Positions 7,618-15,317 are shown, counted from the stretch's first letter. The stretch: DNA of 46,362 bases from Micromonospora craterilacus (GCF_003236315.1 NZ_POTY01000018.1:1-46362); one strand, 5' to 3'. Notes: generated from the sequence alone by a model not told the origin. Numbers and translations: made by a program.

Positions 7618-9237
7618 ATGTCGACCGAGATCGCAGACGTGGCCACAGCCCGGTCGATCCGCAACCCCGTGCTCACCGGCTTCCACCCGGACCCGTCCAT
7701 CCTGCGTGTCGGCGACGACTACTACCTGGCCACCTCGACCTTCGAGTGGTACCCGGGCGTACGCGTGCACCACTCGAAGGACCTCGTGCACTGGCGCGCC
7801 CTGGGCGGCATCGTCACCGAACGCCGCCTGCTCGACCTGCGCGGCTGCGGCGACTCCAACGGGATCTGGGCACCGGACCTGACCTACCACGACGGGCTGT
7901 TCCACCTCGTCTACAGCGACGTGGCCAGCTTCGCCAGCGGGTACTGGGACGCGCAGAACTTCCTCACCACCGCGCCGGACATCGCCGGCCCATGGTCGGA
8001 CCCGGTGCGACTGCACTCGCACGGCTTCGACGCCTCGCTGTTCCACGACGACGGCACGACCTGGCTGCTGTCGATGAGCGCCGACTGGCGGCCGGGCCGC
8101 GACCGATTCGGCGGCATCGAGATCCAGCAGTACGATCCGGCCCGGCGGAAGCTGGTCGGCCAGGCCCGAATCATCTTCACCGGCACCGAGGTCGGCCTGA
8201 CCGAGGCGCCGCACCTCTACCGCCACGACGGCTGGTACTGGCTGGTCACCGCCGAGGGCGGCACCAGCTGGGAGCACCAGGTCACCGTCGCCCGCTCGCG
8301 CGAGCTGTTCGGCCCGTACGAGGTCGACCCGGCCGGGCCACTGCTCAGCTCCGTCGGCCGGCCGGACCTCGCCCTGCAGAAGGCCGGCCACGGCAGCCTG
8401 GTACGCACCCAGCACGGCGACTGGTACCTCGCCCACCTGGTGGGCCGCCCCTACACCCCGCTGGGCAACTGCGTGCTCGGCCGGGAGACCGCCCTGCAGA
8501 AGGTCGACTGGTCGGCGGGCGGTTGGCCCAGCATCCCCGGCGGCGTCCCGGCCGACGAGATCCCCGCCCCGGACCTGCCGGCCCAGCCGTGGCCCCACGA
8601 ACCGGCCACCGACCACTTCGAAACGCCCGAGCTGGCCACCTGGTGGTCGACCCTGCGCCGGCCGGCCACCGACGACTGGATCGACCTGCGGTCCCGTCCG
8701 TCGCACCTGCGCGTCTACGGTGGACAGTCGCCGGTCGGGAAGCAGACGCCGAGCCTGGTGGCGCGGCGGGCGGGGGCGGCACACTGCTCGCTGGAGACCG
8801 TCGTCGAGTTCGACCCCGGCGACCACCGCCACCTGGCCGGGATCACCGGCTACTACAACACCCAGAACTGGCACTACCTCTACCTGACCCGCGCCGACGA
8901 CGGGCGGATCGTGCTGGAACTGCTCAGCTGCGACAGCGGCCGGCGCACCGCGTACCCGCAACTCACGGTCGACACCGGCGGCGCCCGACGGGTCGTCCTG
9001 CGGGTGACGTTCGACGGCCCGGTGCTGCGCTTCGCCTACGACCTGGGCCACGGCTGGCAGCCGGTGCCCGTCGAACTGGACGCCACCATCCTGTCCGACG
9101 AGCACGCCGCGCTGATCATCGACGGCGAACCCGCCGCGTGGGGCTTCACCGGCTCGTTCCTCGGGCTCTGGGTGCAGGACCTCGGCGGGGACGGCCGCTA
9201 CGCCGACTTCGACCACGCCACCTATCTCGAACACTGA
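7618..9237 (+). CDS. GH43 beta-xylosidase (GH43_11-like)
   Basis: A 539-residue enzyme that removes xylose from the ends of xylo-oligosaccharides. It aligns from memory along its whole length with the 538-residue Selenomonas beta-xylosidase. The three catalytic acids are visible: Asp25 in HPDPS (base), Asp138 in GFDASLFHDD (pKa modulator) and Glu196 in LTEAPHLY (acid). The C-terminal part from about residue 330 is the beta-sandwich domain with GITGYYNTQNWHYLY that closes the active site. No signal peptide is present, so it works in the cytoplasm on imported oligosaccharides. The ATG has AAGGAG seven bases upstream. It is divergent from the importer operon. Some members also act as arabinofuranosidases. 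Confidence 0.93.
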   Translation: MSTEIADVATARSIRNPVLTGFHPDPSILRVGDDYYLATSTFEWYPGVRVHHSKDLVHWRALGGIVTERRLLDLRGCGDSNGIWAPDLTYHDGLFHLVYSDVASFASGYWDAQNFLTTAPDIAGPWSDPVRLHSHGFDASLFHDDGTTWLLSMSADWRPGRDRFGGIEIQQYDPARRKLVGQARIIFTGTEVGLTEAPHLYRHDGWYWLVTAEGGTSWEHQVTVARSRELFGPYEVDPAGPLLSSVGRPDLALQKAGHGSLVRTQHGDWYLAHLVGRPYTPLGNCVLGRETALQKVDWSAGGWPSIPGGVPADEIPAPDLPAQPWPHEPATDHFETPELATWWSTLRRPATDDWIDLRSRPSHLRVYGGQSPVGKQTPSLVARRAGAAHCSLETVVEFDPGDHRHLAGITGYYNTQNWHYLYLTRADDGRIVLELLSCDSGRRTAYPQLTVDTGGARRVVLRVTFDGPVLRFAYDLGHGWQPVPVELDATILSDEHAALIIDGEPAAWGFTGSFLGLWVQDLGGDGRYADFDHATYLEH

Positions 9238-9254
9238 CTCCGGCCCGACCGACC

Positions 9255-9281
9255 CGGGCCGGGCGGCCTCCGCCCGGCCCG
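9255..9281 (+). terminator. Hairpin downstream of GH43 gene
   Basis: A perfect 12-bp GC stem (9255-9266 with 9270-9281) with a 3-nt loop starts 18 bases after the GH43 stop. There is no T tract. The remaining 428-bp gap up to the GH10 gene carries operators and a promoter listed separately and no convincing small gene. Confidence 0.6.
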
Positions 9282-9401
9282 ACACCACCACCTGGATTCA
9301 CCCGGCACGAAACGTCCGCCCGCACCGGCTCCCGCCGTCGTGGCAGGTCGAGCCCGCCGGCCAGCCACCGACCGGCGATGCCGCGCTGCGACCTGACGGC
9401 T

Positions 9402-9415
9402 CCGAAAGTTTCCGG
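9402..9415. promoter_or_regulatory. Candidate operator upstream of GH10 promoter
   Basis: CCGAAAGTTTCCGG is an imperfect palindrome of the form CCGRAA-NN-TTYCGG, the best-formed copy of the motif in this locus. It lies about 57 bases upstream of the predicted -35 of the xylanase gene. Confidence 0.45.
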
Positions 9416-9455
9416 TCACCTGGCCGACGGCCCCAGCAGCCCACACAGTGGATTT

Positions 9456-9469
9456 CCGGAAGCTTTCGT
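9456..9469. promoter_or_regulatory. Candidate operator abutting the GH10 -35 element
   Basis: CCGGAAGCTTTCGT fits the same CCGGAA-NN-TTTCG pattern and ends two bases before the predicted -35 box. A further half-site (AAGTTTCCGG, 9508-9517) lies just downstream of the -10, so the promoter may be bracketed by repressor sites. Confidence 0.45.
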
Positions 9470-9471
9470 GG

Positions 9472-9500
9472 TTGACCAAGGGCATCGATAGCCCTAATGT
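9472..9500 (+). promoter_or_regulatory. Predicted promoter of the GH10 xylanase gene
   Basis: TTGACC (9472-9477), a 17-base spacer and TAATGT (9495-9500) form a near-consensus promoter about 165 bases upstream of the ATG. The spacer contains an inverted repeat around ATCGAT (AGGGC...GCCCT). Confidence 0.6.
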
Positions 9501-9665
9501 TTCGACCAAGTTTCCGGTTTCGATCTGGAACTATCGGCGTCACCCGCGATCGGCACGAGCTCTCGACACCCGCGGCCCGATCGCCGCTTCCACCCGAGCA
9601 GAACCTGGCCCGGGGCCCACCCTTCAAGATCGACGTCTCTCGATTGAGTATCGAAAGGAAGGCAG

Positions 9666-10859
9666 ATGAAGCTGAGACGATGGATGGCCGTCGGCGCGGT
9701 CGCCGTCGCGACCGTCACGGCGCTGAACACCGTGCCGGCCACCGCGAGCCGGCCCTACGACCCGACCGCGCAGAGCCTGCGCACGCTCGCCCTGCGCCAC
9801 GGCCTCCAGATCGGCACCGCGGTCGACATGGCCGCGCTCAACAACGCCAACGACCCGCGGTACCGCCAGATCACCGCCACCGAGTTCTCCTCGGTCACCG
9901 CGGAGAACGTGATGAAGTGGGAGAGCCTGGAGCCCACTCGCGGCAACTACGACTGGGCCCCGGCCGACCAGCTCATCGACTTCGCCAAACGCAACAAGCA
10001 GACCGTACGCGGCCACGTGCTGGTCTGGCAGAACCAGCTGCCCGGCTGGCTGACCAGCGGCGTCGAAGACGGCTCCATCAGCAAGCAGGAGCTGCGCGAA
10101 CTGCTGCGCAAGCACATCACCACCGTGGTCAGCCGGTACAAGGGCAAGATCTCCCAGTGGGACGTGGTCAACGAGGCCGTCAGCGACCCGTGGGACAACC
10201 CGCCCACCCTGCACTACAAGGGCTTCTGGGCCCAGCACCTCGGCCCCGGCTACCTCGCCGACGCATTCCGCTGGGCCCGCGCCGCCGACCCCAAGGTGCT
10301 GCTGTTCTACAACGACTACAACATCGAGGCGTTCGGCTCCGGTAACCCGGCCAACGACAAGACCCAGTTCGTCTACGACATGGTCAAGGGACTGCTCGCC
10401 CAGCGCGTCCCGATCGACGGCGTCGGCAGCCAGGGCCACCTGGGCACCCAGTACGGCAACTACGACACCCTCCAGGTAACCGACGCGCTGAAGAGGTTCA
10501 CCGCGCTCGGCCTGGCAACCGCGTTCACCGAGGTCGACGTCCGCAGCGAGATGACCGAGGCGGTCCAGGCCGGCGACTCGGCGGAGATCAACCCCAGATT
10601 GCAGGCGTCGGCGGCCAACTTCAGCGTGCTGATGAAGGCCTGCCTCGCCGTCCGCAGTTGCATCTCGTTCACCGTCTGGGGTTTCAGTGACAAGCACTCC
10701 TGGGTGCCGACCTGGTTCGACAACCCGCCTGAGGGCCTGGCCACCATCTACGACGAGAACTACCAGCCCAAGCGGGCGTACCACGAGATCAAGTCCGACC
10801 TGATCTTCGCCGGGCCGCCGTACGTCCTGCCGCGCATCACGCCCAAACCCCGCCGCTGA
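9666..10859 (+). CDS. Secreted GH10 endo-1,4-beta-xylanase
   Basis: The 397-residue enzyme hydrolyses internal xylan bonds outside the cell. It has a basic, hydrophobic N-terminal signal peptide ending near ATAS (about residue 28), then a single GH10 barrel. The acid/base Glu170 lies in WDVVNEAV and the nucleophile Glu289 in FTEVDVR; SVTAENVMKWESLEP and GHVLVWQNQLPGW are further GH10 hallmarks. There is no carbohydrate-binding module; a short Pro/Arg-rich tail follows the barrel. AAGGAAGG precedes the ATG. Oligosaccharides it releases would be taken up by the adjacent importer and cut by the GH43 enzyme. Predicted LacI operators flank its promoter. Confidence 0.95.
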   Translation: MKLRRWMAVGAVAVATVTALNTVPATASRPYDPTAQSLRTLALRHGLQIGTAVDMAALNNANDPRYRQITATEFSSVTAENVMKWESLEPTRGNYDWAPADQLIDFAKRNKQTVRGHVLVWQNQLPGWLTSGVEDGSISKQELRELLRKHITTVVSRYKGKISQWDVVNEAVSDPWDNPPTLHYKGFWAQHLGPGYLADAFRWARAADPKVLLFYNDYNIEAFGSGNPANDKTQFVYDMVKGLLAQRVPIDGVGSQGHLGTQYGNYDTLQVTDALKRFTALGLATAFTEVDVRSEMTEAVQAGDSAEINPRLQASAANFSVLMKACLAVRSCISFTVWGFSDKHSWVPTWFDNPPEGLATIYDENYQPKRAYHEIKSDLIFAGPPYVLPRITPKPRR

Positions 10860-10864
10860 CGTGC

Positions 10865-10917
10865 AAGGAAGGGCCCCTTGTTAACGCCTGCGATAGAGGA
10901 GGGGCCCCTTTAACAAT
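10865..10917. repeat. GGGGCCCC double-arm repeat element
   Basis: Two related arms, AAGGGCCCCTTGTTAAC (10869-10885) and a copy with GAGGGGCCCC followed by TTTAACAA (10899-10916), each contain a near-palindromic GGGGCCCC core. They can pair with each other or fold alone. Placed 10 bases after the GH10 stop. I recall very similar elements as dispersed intergenic repeats in Micromonospora genomes, but only one copy is in this window. Confidence 0.5.
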
Positions 10918-10931
10918 CGATCTCCGAGTGA

Positions 10932-10960
10932 GCCGGGTGGAGCGCGCAGCTCCACCCGGC
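10932..10960 (+). terminator. Hairpin downstream of GH10 gene
   Basis: A perfect 12-bp stem (10932-10943 with 10949-10960) with a 5-nt loop stands between the xylanase and deacetylase genes. No T tract follows. Confidence 0.6.
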
Positions 10961-11001
10961 CCACCGGTCCCTCAGAAACGCCAACCCGGAAGGTCCGACC
11001 G

Positions 11002-11661
11002 ATGGCACTCCGCACCCACCCCCCGCTGGCAACACACCGCGCCCGGTCCGGGCCGGATGCGACGGTACGGCCCGTAGAGACGATCGACACCGACCACGTC
11101 CTCTGCCTCACCTTCGACGACGGACCGCACCCGGTGCACACCCCGCGCCTGCTCGACGTCCTGGCCGGCCACCAGGTCCACGCGGTCTTCTTCCTCCAGG
11201 GCAACCGCGTCACCGAGCATCCCGATGTGGTTCGCCGGATCGCCGGCGCCGGGCACGCGCTGGGCAACCACGGCATGCGCCACGACGACATGGGCGCCTG
11301 GACCGCCGGCCGGATCGCCTCGGACCTGCTAGAAACCAACGCGGTCATCCGGCAGGCCGTGCCGTACGCCCCGGTGCCCTACTTCCGAGCCCCCTACGGC
11401 GCCTGGGGTCAGACCCCCACCGTGGCGACCGCGCTGGGGATGCGGCCGATGGGCTGGCAGCTGGCGGTGACCGACTGGGAGCCGCCCGGCACCGACGAAC
11501 TGGTCCGACGCCTCACCGAGGGCGTCGCCCCCGGCGCGGTGGTGCTGCTGCACGACGGTGGCGGCGACCGCAGCCAAACCGTCGACGCCGTCGACCGGGT
11601 CATTCCGGCGTTGCGGGCCGACGGCTGGCACTTCGCACTGCCCGACGCCGGTACCCGATAA
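11002..11661 (+). CDS. Polysaccharide deacetylase (CE4, NodB domain)
   Basis: A 219-residue NodB-homology protein. Visible CE4 motifs are TFDDGPH (motif 1, Asp39 base and Asp40 metal ligand), HGMRH (motif 2, metal-binding histidines), RAPYGAW (motif 3) and LLHDGGGDR (motif 5). These enzymes remove acetyl groups from xylan, chitin or peptidoglycan. Next to a GH10 xylanase an acetylxylan esterase role is attractive, but CE4 members in this size class also act on peptidoglycan. There is no clear signal peptide in the first 25 residues, which is unusual for an extracellular deacetylase. GGAAGG lies eight bases before the ATG. It is convergent with the cupin gene, 11 bases away. Confidence 0.85.
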   Translation: MALRTHPPLATHRARSGPDATVRPVETIDTDHVLCLTFDDGPHPVHTPRLLDVLAGHQVHAVFFLQGNRVTEHPDVVRRIAGAGHALGNHGMRHDDMGAWTAGRIASDLLETNAVIRQAVPYAPVPYFRAPYGAWGQTPTVATALGMRPMGWQLAVTDWEPPGTDELVRRLTEGVAPGAVVLLHDGGGDRSQTVDAVDRVIPALRADGWHFALPDAGTR

Positions 11662-11672
11662 AGCCAGACGGG

Positions 11673-12077
11673 TCACTGCTGGTGGGCGGCGTGATACTGC
11701 TCGTCGGTGACCGGTTCCCGCCAGCTGGTTCCGTCGCCGCTGCCGTCGCCTTCGAACATGGCGAGGTGGCTCATGAGGTTGCCGGCCGTGGCCCCGTGCC
11801 AGTGTTCCTCGCCGGGCGGGGTGTGCACGGTGTCCCCGGGACGCAGGGTGATGGTCCGGCCGTCCCGGGTCTGCACCAGGCCGATCCCCTCGGTGACGTG
11901 CAGGGTCTGGCCGAGAGCGTGGGAGTGCCAGTTGGTACGGGCACCAGGGGTGAAGCGGACACGGCTGACGATCATCTTCGACGGCTCTTCACCGCGGTGG
12001 ACGAGGTCGACGTACACGTCTCCGGTGAAGGTCGTCGCCGGCCCTCTGGTGGTCGCCGGGACGGGCTTGAGTTCCAT
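11673..12077 (-). CDS. Cupin domain-containing protein
   Basis: A 134-residue single-domain cupin. The first metal-binding motif is NWHSHALGQTLHVTEG (HxH with a following E-type position) and the second is PPGEEHWHGA, as in small cupins of the carboxymuconolactone/quercetinase-like group. Substrate unknown. The ATG at 12077 has GGAG eight bases upstream; an earlier in-frame ATG would add 11 residues without a ribosome-binding site. It follows the alcohol dehydrogenase gene by 69 bases on the same strand, so the two probably form an operon. Cupin plus zinc dehydrogenase plus XRE regulator is a recurring actinobacterial trio. Confidence 0.82.
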   Translation of the reverse strand: MELKPVPATTRGPATTFTGDVYVDLVHRGEEPSKMIVSRVRFTPGARTNWHSHALGQTLHVTEGIGLVQTRDGRTITLRPGDTVHTPPGEEHWHGATAGNLMSHLAMFEGDGSGDGTSWREPVTDEQYHAAHQQ

Positions 12078-12146
12078 GGCGGTTCTCCTCTCGTCAGTCG
12101 ATGGCTTCAACGGTGAGCGGGGCGGTGCCGACGTGGTCGGCGCGGG

Positions 12147-13163
12147 TCAGGGCTGCAGCAGCGCCTTGATGGCGCGCCGTTCGCTCATCGCCCGGTAGCC
12201 CTCGGCGACCTGGTCGAGCGGCAGGGTGAGGTCGAAGACCTTGCCCGGGTTGATGTCGCCCTTGAGCACCAGGTCGATCAGCTCGGGCAGGAACCGGCGC
12301 ACCGGCGCCGGACCGCCGTGCAGCCCGACGTGCGTGAAGAACAGTTCCTCGCCGTTGAGCCGCACGCCGTGCGGGACCCCGACGTAGCCGACGTACCCGC
12401 CGGGCCGGGTGGAGGCGACAGCCTGCCGCATGGACTCGGCGGTGCCGACGCATTCGAGTACGGCGTCGGCGCCGATGCCGCCGGTCAGCTCCTTGATCCG
12501 GGCCGCGCCTTCGTCGCCGCGTTCGGTGACGATGTCGGTGGCACCGTACTCGGTGGCGAGCTTCTGCCGGGTCTCGTGGCGACTCATCACGATGATGCGT
12601 TCGGCGCCGAACCGGCTGGCGGCCAGGACGCCGAGCAGCCCGACCGCGCCGTCGCCGACGACGGCGACGGTCTGACCGGGCTTGACCTGGGCCGCGACGG
12701 CGGCGAACCAGCCGGTGCCCATCACGTCCGACAGCGTGAGCAGGCTCGGGATCAGCTCCGGCGCCGGGAGATCCGGCGTCGCGACCAGGGTGCCGTCGGC
12801 CAGCGGTACGCGCAGCGCCTCGGCCTGGGCCCCGCCCACGAGTTCCCGGTGTACACAGGAGCTCTGGTAGCCGGCCCGGCAGTTCGGGCAGGTGTTGTCG
12901 GAGGCGAAGAACGACCCGATGACGAACTGGCCCGGCTTGATCGTGGCGACGTCGCTGCCGACCTCCTCGACGACGCCGACGTACTCATGGCCCATCGGCA
13001 CGGGCCGGGTGACCGGGTTGACGCCTCGGTAGTCCCACAGGTCGGAGCCGCAGACGCAGGCGGCGGAGATTCGGATGATCGCGTCGGTTGGCACGATGAG
13101 ACGAGGGTCGGCGCGATCTTCGAGCCGCACGTCGCCGGGGGCGTAGATGACAGTTCCACGCAT
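12147..13163 (-). CDS. Zinc-dependent alcohol dehydrogenase
   Basis: This 338-residue medium-chain dehydrogenase has the catalytic zinc motif CVCGSDLW and GHEYVG, and the Rossmann motif VGDGAVGLLGV for NAD(P). The structural-zinc lobe reads DNTCPNCRAGYQSSC: three cysteines with Asp where the first cysteine usually stands, a substitution known in some subfamilies. Substrate not predictable. The ATG at 13163 has AGAGGA nine bases upstream; a longer frame exists but reads into the divergent regulator's promoter region. Likely co-transcribed with the cupin gene and controlled by the divergent XRE regulator at 13349. Confidence 0.88.
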   Translation of the reverse strand: MRGTVIYAPGDVRLEDRADPRLIVPTDAIIRISAACVCGSDLWDYRGVNPVTRPVPMGHEYVGVVEEVGSDVATIKPGQFVIGSFFASDNTCPNCRAGYQSSCVHRELVGGAQAEALRVPLADGTLVATPDLPAPELIPSLLTLSDVMGTGWFAAVAAQVKPGQTVAVVGDGAVGLLGVLAASRFGAERIIVMSRHETRQKLATEYGATDIVTERGDEGAARIKELTGGIGADAVLECVGTAESMRQAVASTRPGGYVGYVGVPHGVRLNGEELFFTHVGLHGGPAPVRRFLPELIDLVLKGDINPGKVFDLTLPLDQVAEGYRAMSERRAIKALLQP

Positions 13164-13348
13164 CACTGGGTTCCTCTCAACGGATGCGGAAATCGCACAT
13201 TTACGAATTGGCGTGCCAGCGGACGGGGTCAGCCGTCGCAGCAGGCCAGACCCAGGTAACCGGCTGTCCGCGCGCAATGGGAGGGCTTGTTGAGGCAGGT
13301 AATGACAGAACCCCTCAGGCCCACGGCGCGGGTCGTACCGTGGCTGTC

Positions 13349-14230
13349 GTGGACCACCGGAACGACATCCGCGAGTTCCTGGCCTCCCGGCGGGCCAGGA
13401 TCACTCCCGAACGGGCCGGGCTGCCGAACTACGGCGGCACCCGTCGCGTCGCGGGGTTGCGCCGGGCCGAGGTCGCGATGCTGGCCGGGGTGAGCCCCGA
13501 CTACTACACCCGTCTGGAACGCGGCAACCTCACCGGTGTCTCCGACAGCGTGCTGGCCGCCATCGCCCGCGCCCTGCAACTCGACGAGGCCGAGCGCTCC
13601 CACCTGTACGACCTGGCCCGCGCCGCCAACACGACACCGCGCACCCGGCGGCGACCGGCCAAGCAGCAGATCCGCCCCGGCGTGCAGAGCCTGCTCGACG
13701 CGATGACCGAGGCGCCCGCGTTCGTCCGCAACGGGCGTCTCGACGTGCTCGCCGTCAACCGCCTCGGGCAGGCCCTCTACGCGCCGGCCTTCGACGCCCC
13801 CGGCCGGCCGGTCAACCTGGCCCGGTTCTGCTTCCTCGACCCGCGCGCCGACGACTTCTACCCCGACTGGGACGACGCCGCCAACACCACCGTCGCACTG
13901 CTACGCACCGAAGCCGGCCGCGACCCGTACGACCGGGCCCTGACCGACCTCGTCGGCGAACTCGCCACCCGCAGCGACGACTTCCGCAACCGGTGGGCGG
14001 CGCACAACGTGCGCCTGCACTACACCGGGTTCAAACACTTCCATCACCCCGTGGTCGGTCGGCTCGATCTGGCTTTCGAGGCCATGCCGATGCCGGCCGA
14101 CCCCGGCCTGACCTTGACCGCCTACAGTGCCGAACCCGGCACGCCCGCGTGGGACAGCCTGCGACTGCTCGCCAGCCTGGCCGCGACGACCACCCAGACC
14201 GATGACCCGCACCAGGCGGAACGCCCCTGA
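13349..14230 (+). CDS. XRE-family regulator with MmyB-like ligand-binding domain
   Basis: The 293-residue protein starts with DIREFLASRRARITPE, the standard opening of this family, followed by an XRE helix-turn-helix (AMLAGVSPDYYTRLERGN, about residues 42-59) and a C-terminal PAS-like domain of the MmyB type (LAVNRLGQALY and FKHFHHPVVGRLDL). Such regulators bind small molecules and usually control a divergent oxidoreductase gene, here the dehydrogenase-cupin pair. GTG 13349 was chosen by family length; GTG 13340 is also possible and neither has a clear Shine-Dalgarno sequence. The 185-bp divergent gap must hold both promoters. Confidence 0.85.
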   Translation: MDHRNDIREFLASRRARITPERAGLPNYGGTRRVAGLRRAEVAMLAGVSPDYYTRLERGNLTGVSDSVLAAIARALQLDEAERSHLYDLARAANTTPRTRRRPAKQQIRPGVQSLLDAMTEAPAFVRNGRLDVLAVNRLGQALYAPAFDAPGRPVNLARFCFLDPRADDFYPDWDDAANTTVALLRTEAGRDPYDRALTDLVGELATRSDDFRNRWAAHNVRLHYTGFKHFHHPVVGRLDLAFEAMPMPADPGLTLTAYSAEPGTPAWDSLRLLASLAATTTQTDDPHQAERP

Positions 14231-14260
14231 GACCGGGCCAAACAAATGAGAACGCATTTA

Positions 14261-14335
14261 TGGTGGGCGATACTGGGTTTGAACCAGTGACCTCTTCCGT
14301 GTCAAGGAAGCGCGCTCCCACTGCGCCAATCGCCC
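14261..14335 (-). tRNA. tRNA-Val (GAC)
   Basis: On the minus strand the 75-base sequence folds as a cloverleaf with acceptor stem GGGCGAT/ATCGCCC, anticodon arm CTTCC-TTGACAC-GGAAG (anticodon GAC) and T-loop GGTTCAAACCC. CCA is encoded. It is identical base for base to the copy at 15019-15093. Confidence 0.95.
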
Positions 14336-14374
14336 GTGGAGACCACCCACACCGGCAGGTGTGGACGGATCGCG

Positions 14375-14447
14375 AGCGGACGACGGGATTCGAACCCGCG
14401 ACCCTCACCTTGGCAAGGTGATGCGCTACCAGCTGCGCTACGTCCGC
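14375..14447 (-). tRNA. tRNA-Gly (GCC)
   Basis: The cloverleaf has acceptor stem GCGGACG/CGTCCGC, anticodon loop TTGCCAA (anticodon GCC) and discriminator U as expected for glycine. CCA is not encoded. It is transcribed ahead of tRNA-Val and is identical to the copy at 15213-15285. Confidence 0.95.
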
Positions 14448-14597
14448 ATGCCCCCGGTATCGCCGGGGACGTGCCAACTCTACCCGATGACAAGATCGCC
14501 CGAGCGGTGCCCCCGGCGGCCGGGTGATTGCGCAGATCACCGCCGGGGTACAGATCTCCCCCGACAGCACACCGCATCCCTGACAAAGGAGGCTGTC

Positions 14598-14840
14598 ATG
14601 GGTATCGGCACCAGCATTTTCCTGCTCGCGGTCGGCGCCATCCTCACCTTCGCGATCGACGCCAGCATCGGCGGCCTCGACCTCGACGTGGTCGGGTGGA
14701 TCCTGATGGCCGCCGGCGTGCTCGGCCTGATCATGACCACCATCGTCTGGGGGCGCCGCCGCCAGGTGGTCGCCACCACCGAGGAGCCGGTGGAGTACCG
14801 CCGGGTCGAGGAACGTCGGGACATCGCACCGCCGCTGTGA
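14598..14840 (+). CDS. DUF6458-like small membrane protein
   Basis: An 80-residue protein with two predicted membrane helices (about residues 5-22 and 31-50) separated by a GGLDLDVVGW segment, and a charged cytoplasmic tail. This layout and the MGIGTSIFLLAVGAILTFA opening match the actinobacterial DUF6458 family, whose role is unknown. A strong AAAGGAGG precedes the ATG. It lies between two leftward tRNA clusters and is followed by a hairpin and a terminator. Confidence 0.8.
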   Translation: MGIGTSIFLLAVGAILTFAIDASIGGLDLDVVGWILMAAGVLGLIMTTIVWGRRRQVVATTEEPVEYRRVEERRDIAPPL

Positions 14841-14880
14841 CCCGGGGTCCGACGGAGCTGATCGGTCGCCCGATCCACAT

Positions 14881-14918
14881 CCCGGTGGCGACCACCTTGC
14901 ATGGTGGTCGCCACCGGG
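14881..14918. repeat. 16-bp perfect inverted repeat
   Basis: CCCGGTGGCGACCACC (14881-14896) pairs perfectly with 14903-14918 around a TTGCAT loop. It starts 40 bases after the DUF6458 stop. No T tract follows. Confidence 0.7.
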
Positions 14919-14973
14919 CTGGGGACGGACAGCAAAAGGCCCGCCATCGGGCTGGGACGGACAGCAGAAGGCC
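14909..14973. repeat. Two tandem copies of a 33-nt unit
   Basis: Unit 1 (14909-14941) and unit 2 (14942-14973) share the core GGACGGACAGCA and the boundary AAGGCC, with three differences including one deleted base. The second unit donates the left arm of the following terminator. Confidence 0.7.
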
Positions 14974-15004
14974 CGTCACCGGATGTCCGGTAACGGGCCT
15001 TTTG
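14968..15004 (+). terminator. Rho-independent terminator between DUF6458 gene and tRNA-Val
   Basis: AAGGCCCGTCACCGG (14968-14982) pairs with 14987-15001 with one mismatch around a 4-nt loop, and the right arm runs into TTTT on the plus strand. It ends the rightward transcript and may also stop leftward tRNA read-through. Confidence 0.75.
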
Positions 15005-15018
15005 GTGCCTGTTTCAAC

Positions 15019-15093
15019 TGGTGGGCGATACTGGGTTTGAACCAGTGACCTCTTCCGTGTCAAGGAAGCGCGCTCCCACTGCGCCAATCGCCC
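15019..15093 (-). tRNA. tRNA-Val (GAC), second copy
   Basis: Identical to 14261-14335 including the encoded CCA. It is the last tRNA of the Gly-Cys-Val cluster. Confidence 0.95.
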
Positions 15094-15107
15094 TCGCTAT
15101 CTTGCCG

Positions 15108-15178
15108 AGGTGGGGACGGGATTTGAACCCGCGTACACGGCTTTGCAGGCCGTTGCCTCGCCTCTCGGCCACCCCACC
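15108..15178 (-). tRNA. tRNA-Cys (GCA)
   Basis: On the minus strand the acceptor stem is GGTGGGG/CCCCACC with discriminator U, and the anticodon loop CTGCAAA gives GCA. The T-arm reads CGGGTTCAAATCCCG. CCA is not encoded. It is the middle tRNA of the cluster. Confidence 0.95.
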
Positions 15179-15212
15179 GAGGTTGCCCCCGTCACGCGTG
15201 GCGGCAGCTCCG

Positions 15213-15285
15213 AGCGGACGACGGGATTCGAACCCGCGACCCTCACCTTGGCAAGGTGATGCGCTACCAGCTGCGCTACGTCCGC
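15213..15285 (-). tRNA. tRNA-Gly (GCC), second copy
   Basis: Identical to 14375-14447. It is the first gene of the leftward Gly-Cys-Val cluster, about 30 bases downstream of a predicted promoter. Confidence 0.95.
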
Positions 15286-15317
15286 ACGCCCCCGGCGTTT
15301 CCCGGTGACGGATGAGA

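Noticed and set aside
12871..12945. Structural-zinc motif of the alcohol dehydrogenase as a defect
   Set aside because: The first ligand is Asp rather than Cys, but this occurs in functional subfamilies, so it is not treated as a broken gene.
14261..15285. tRNA region as a phage or ICE attachment site
   Set aside because: No integrase, excisionase or partial tRNA 3' end is seen; both tRNA copies are complete.
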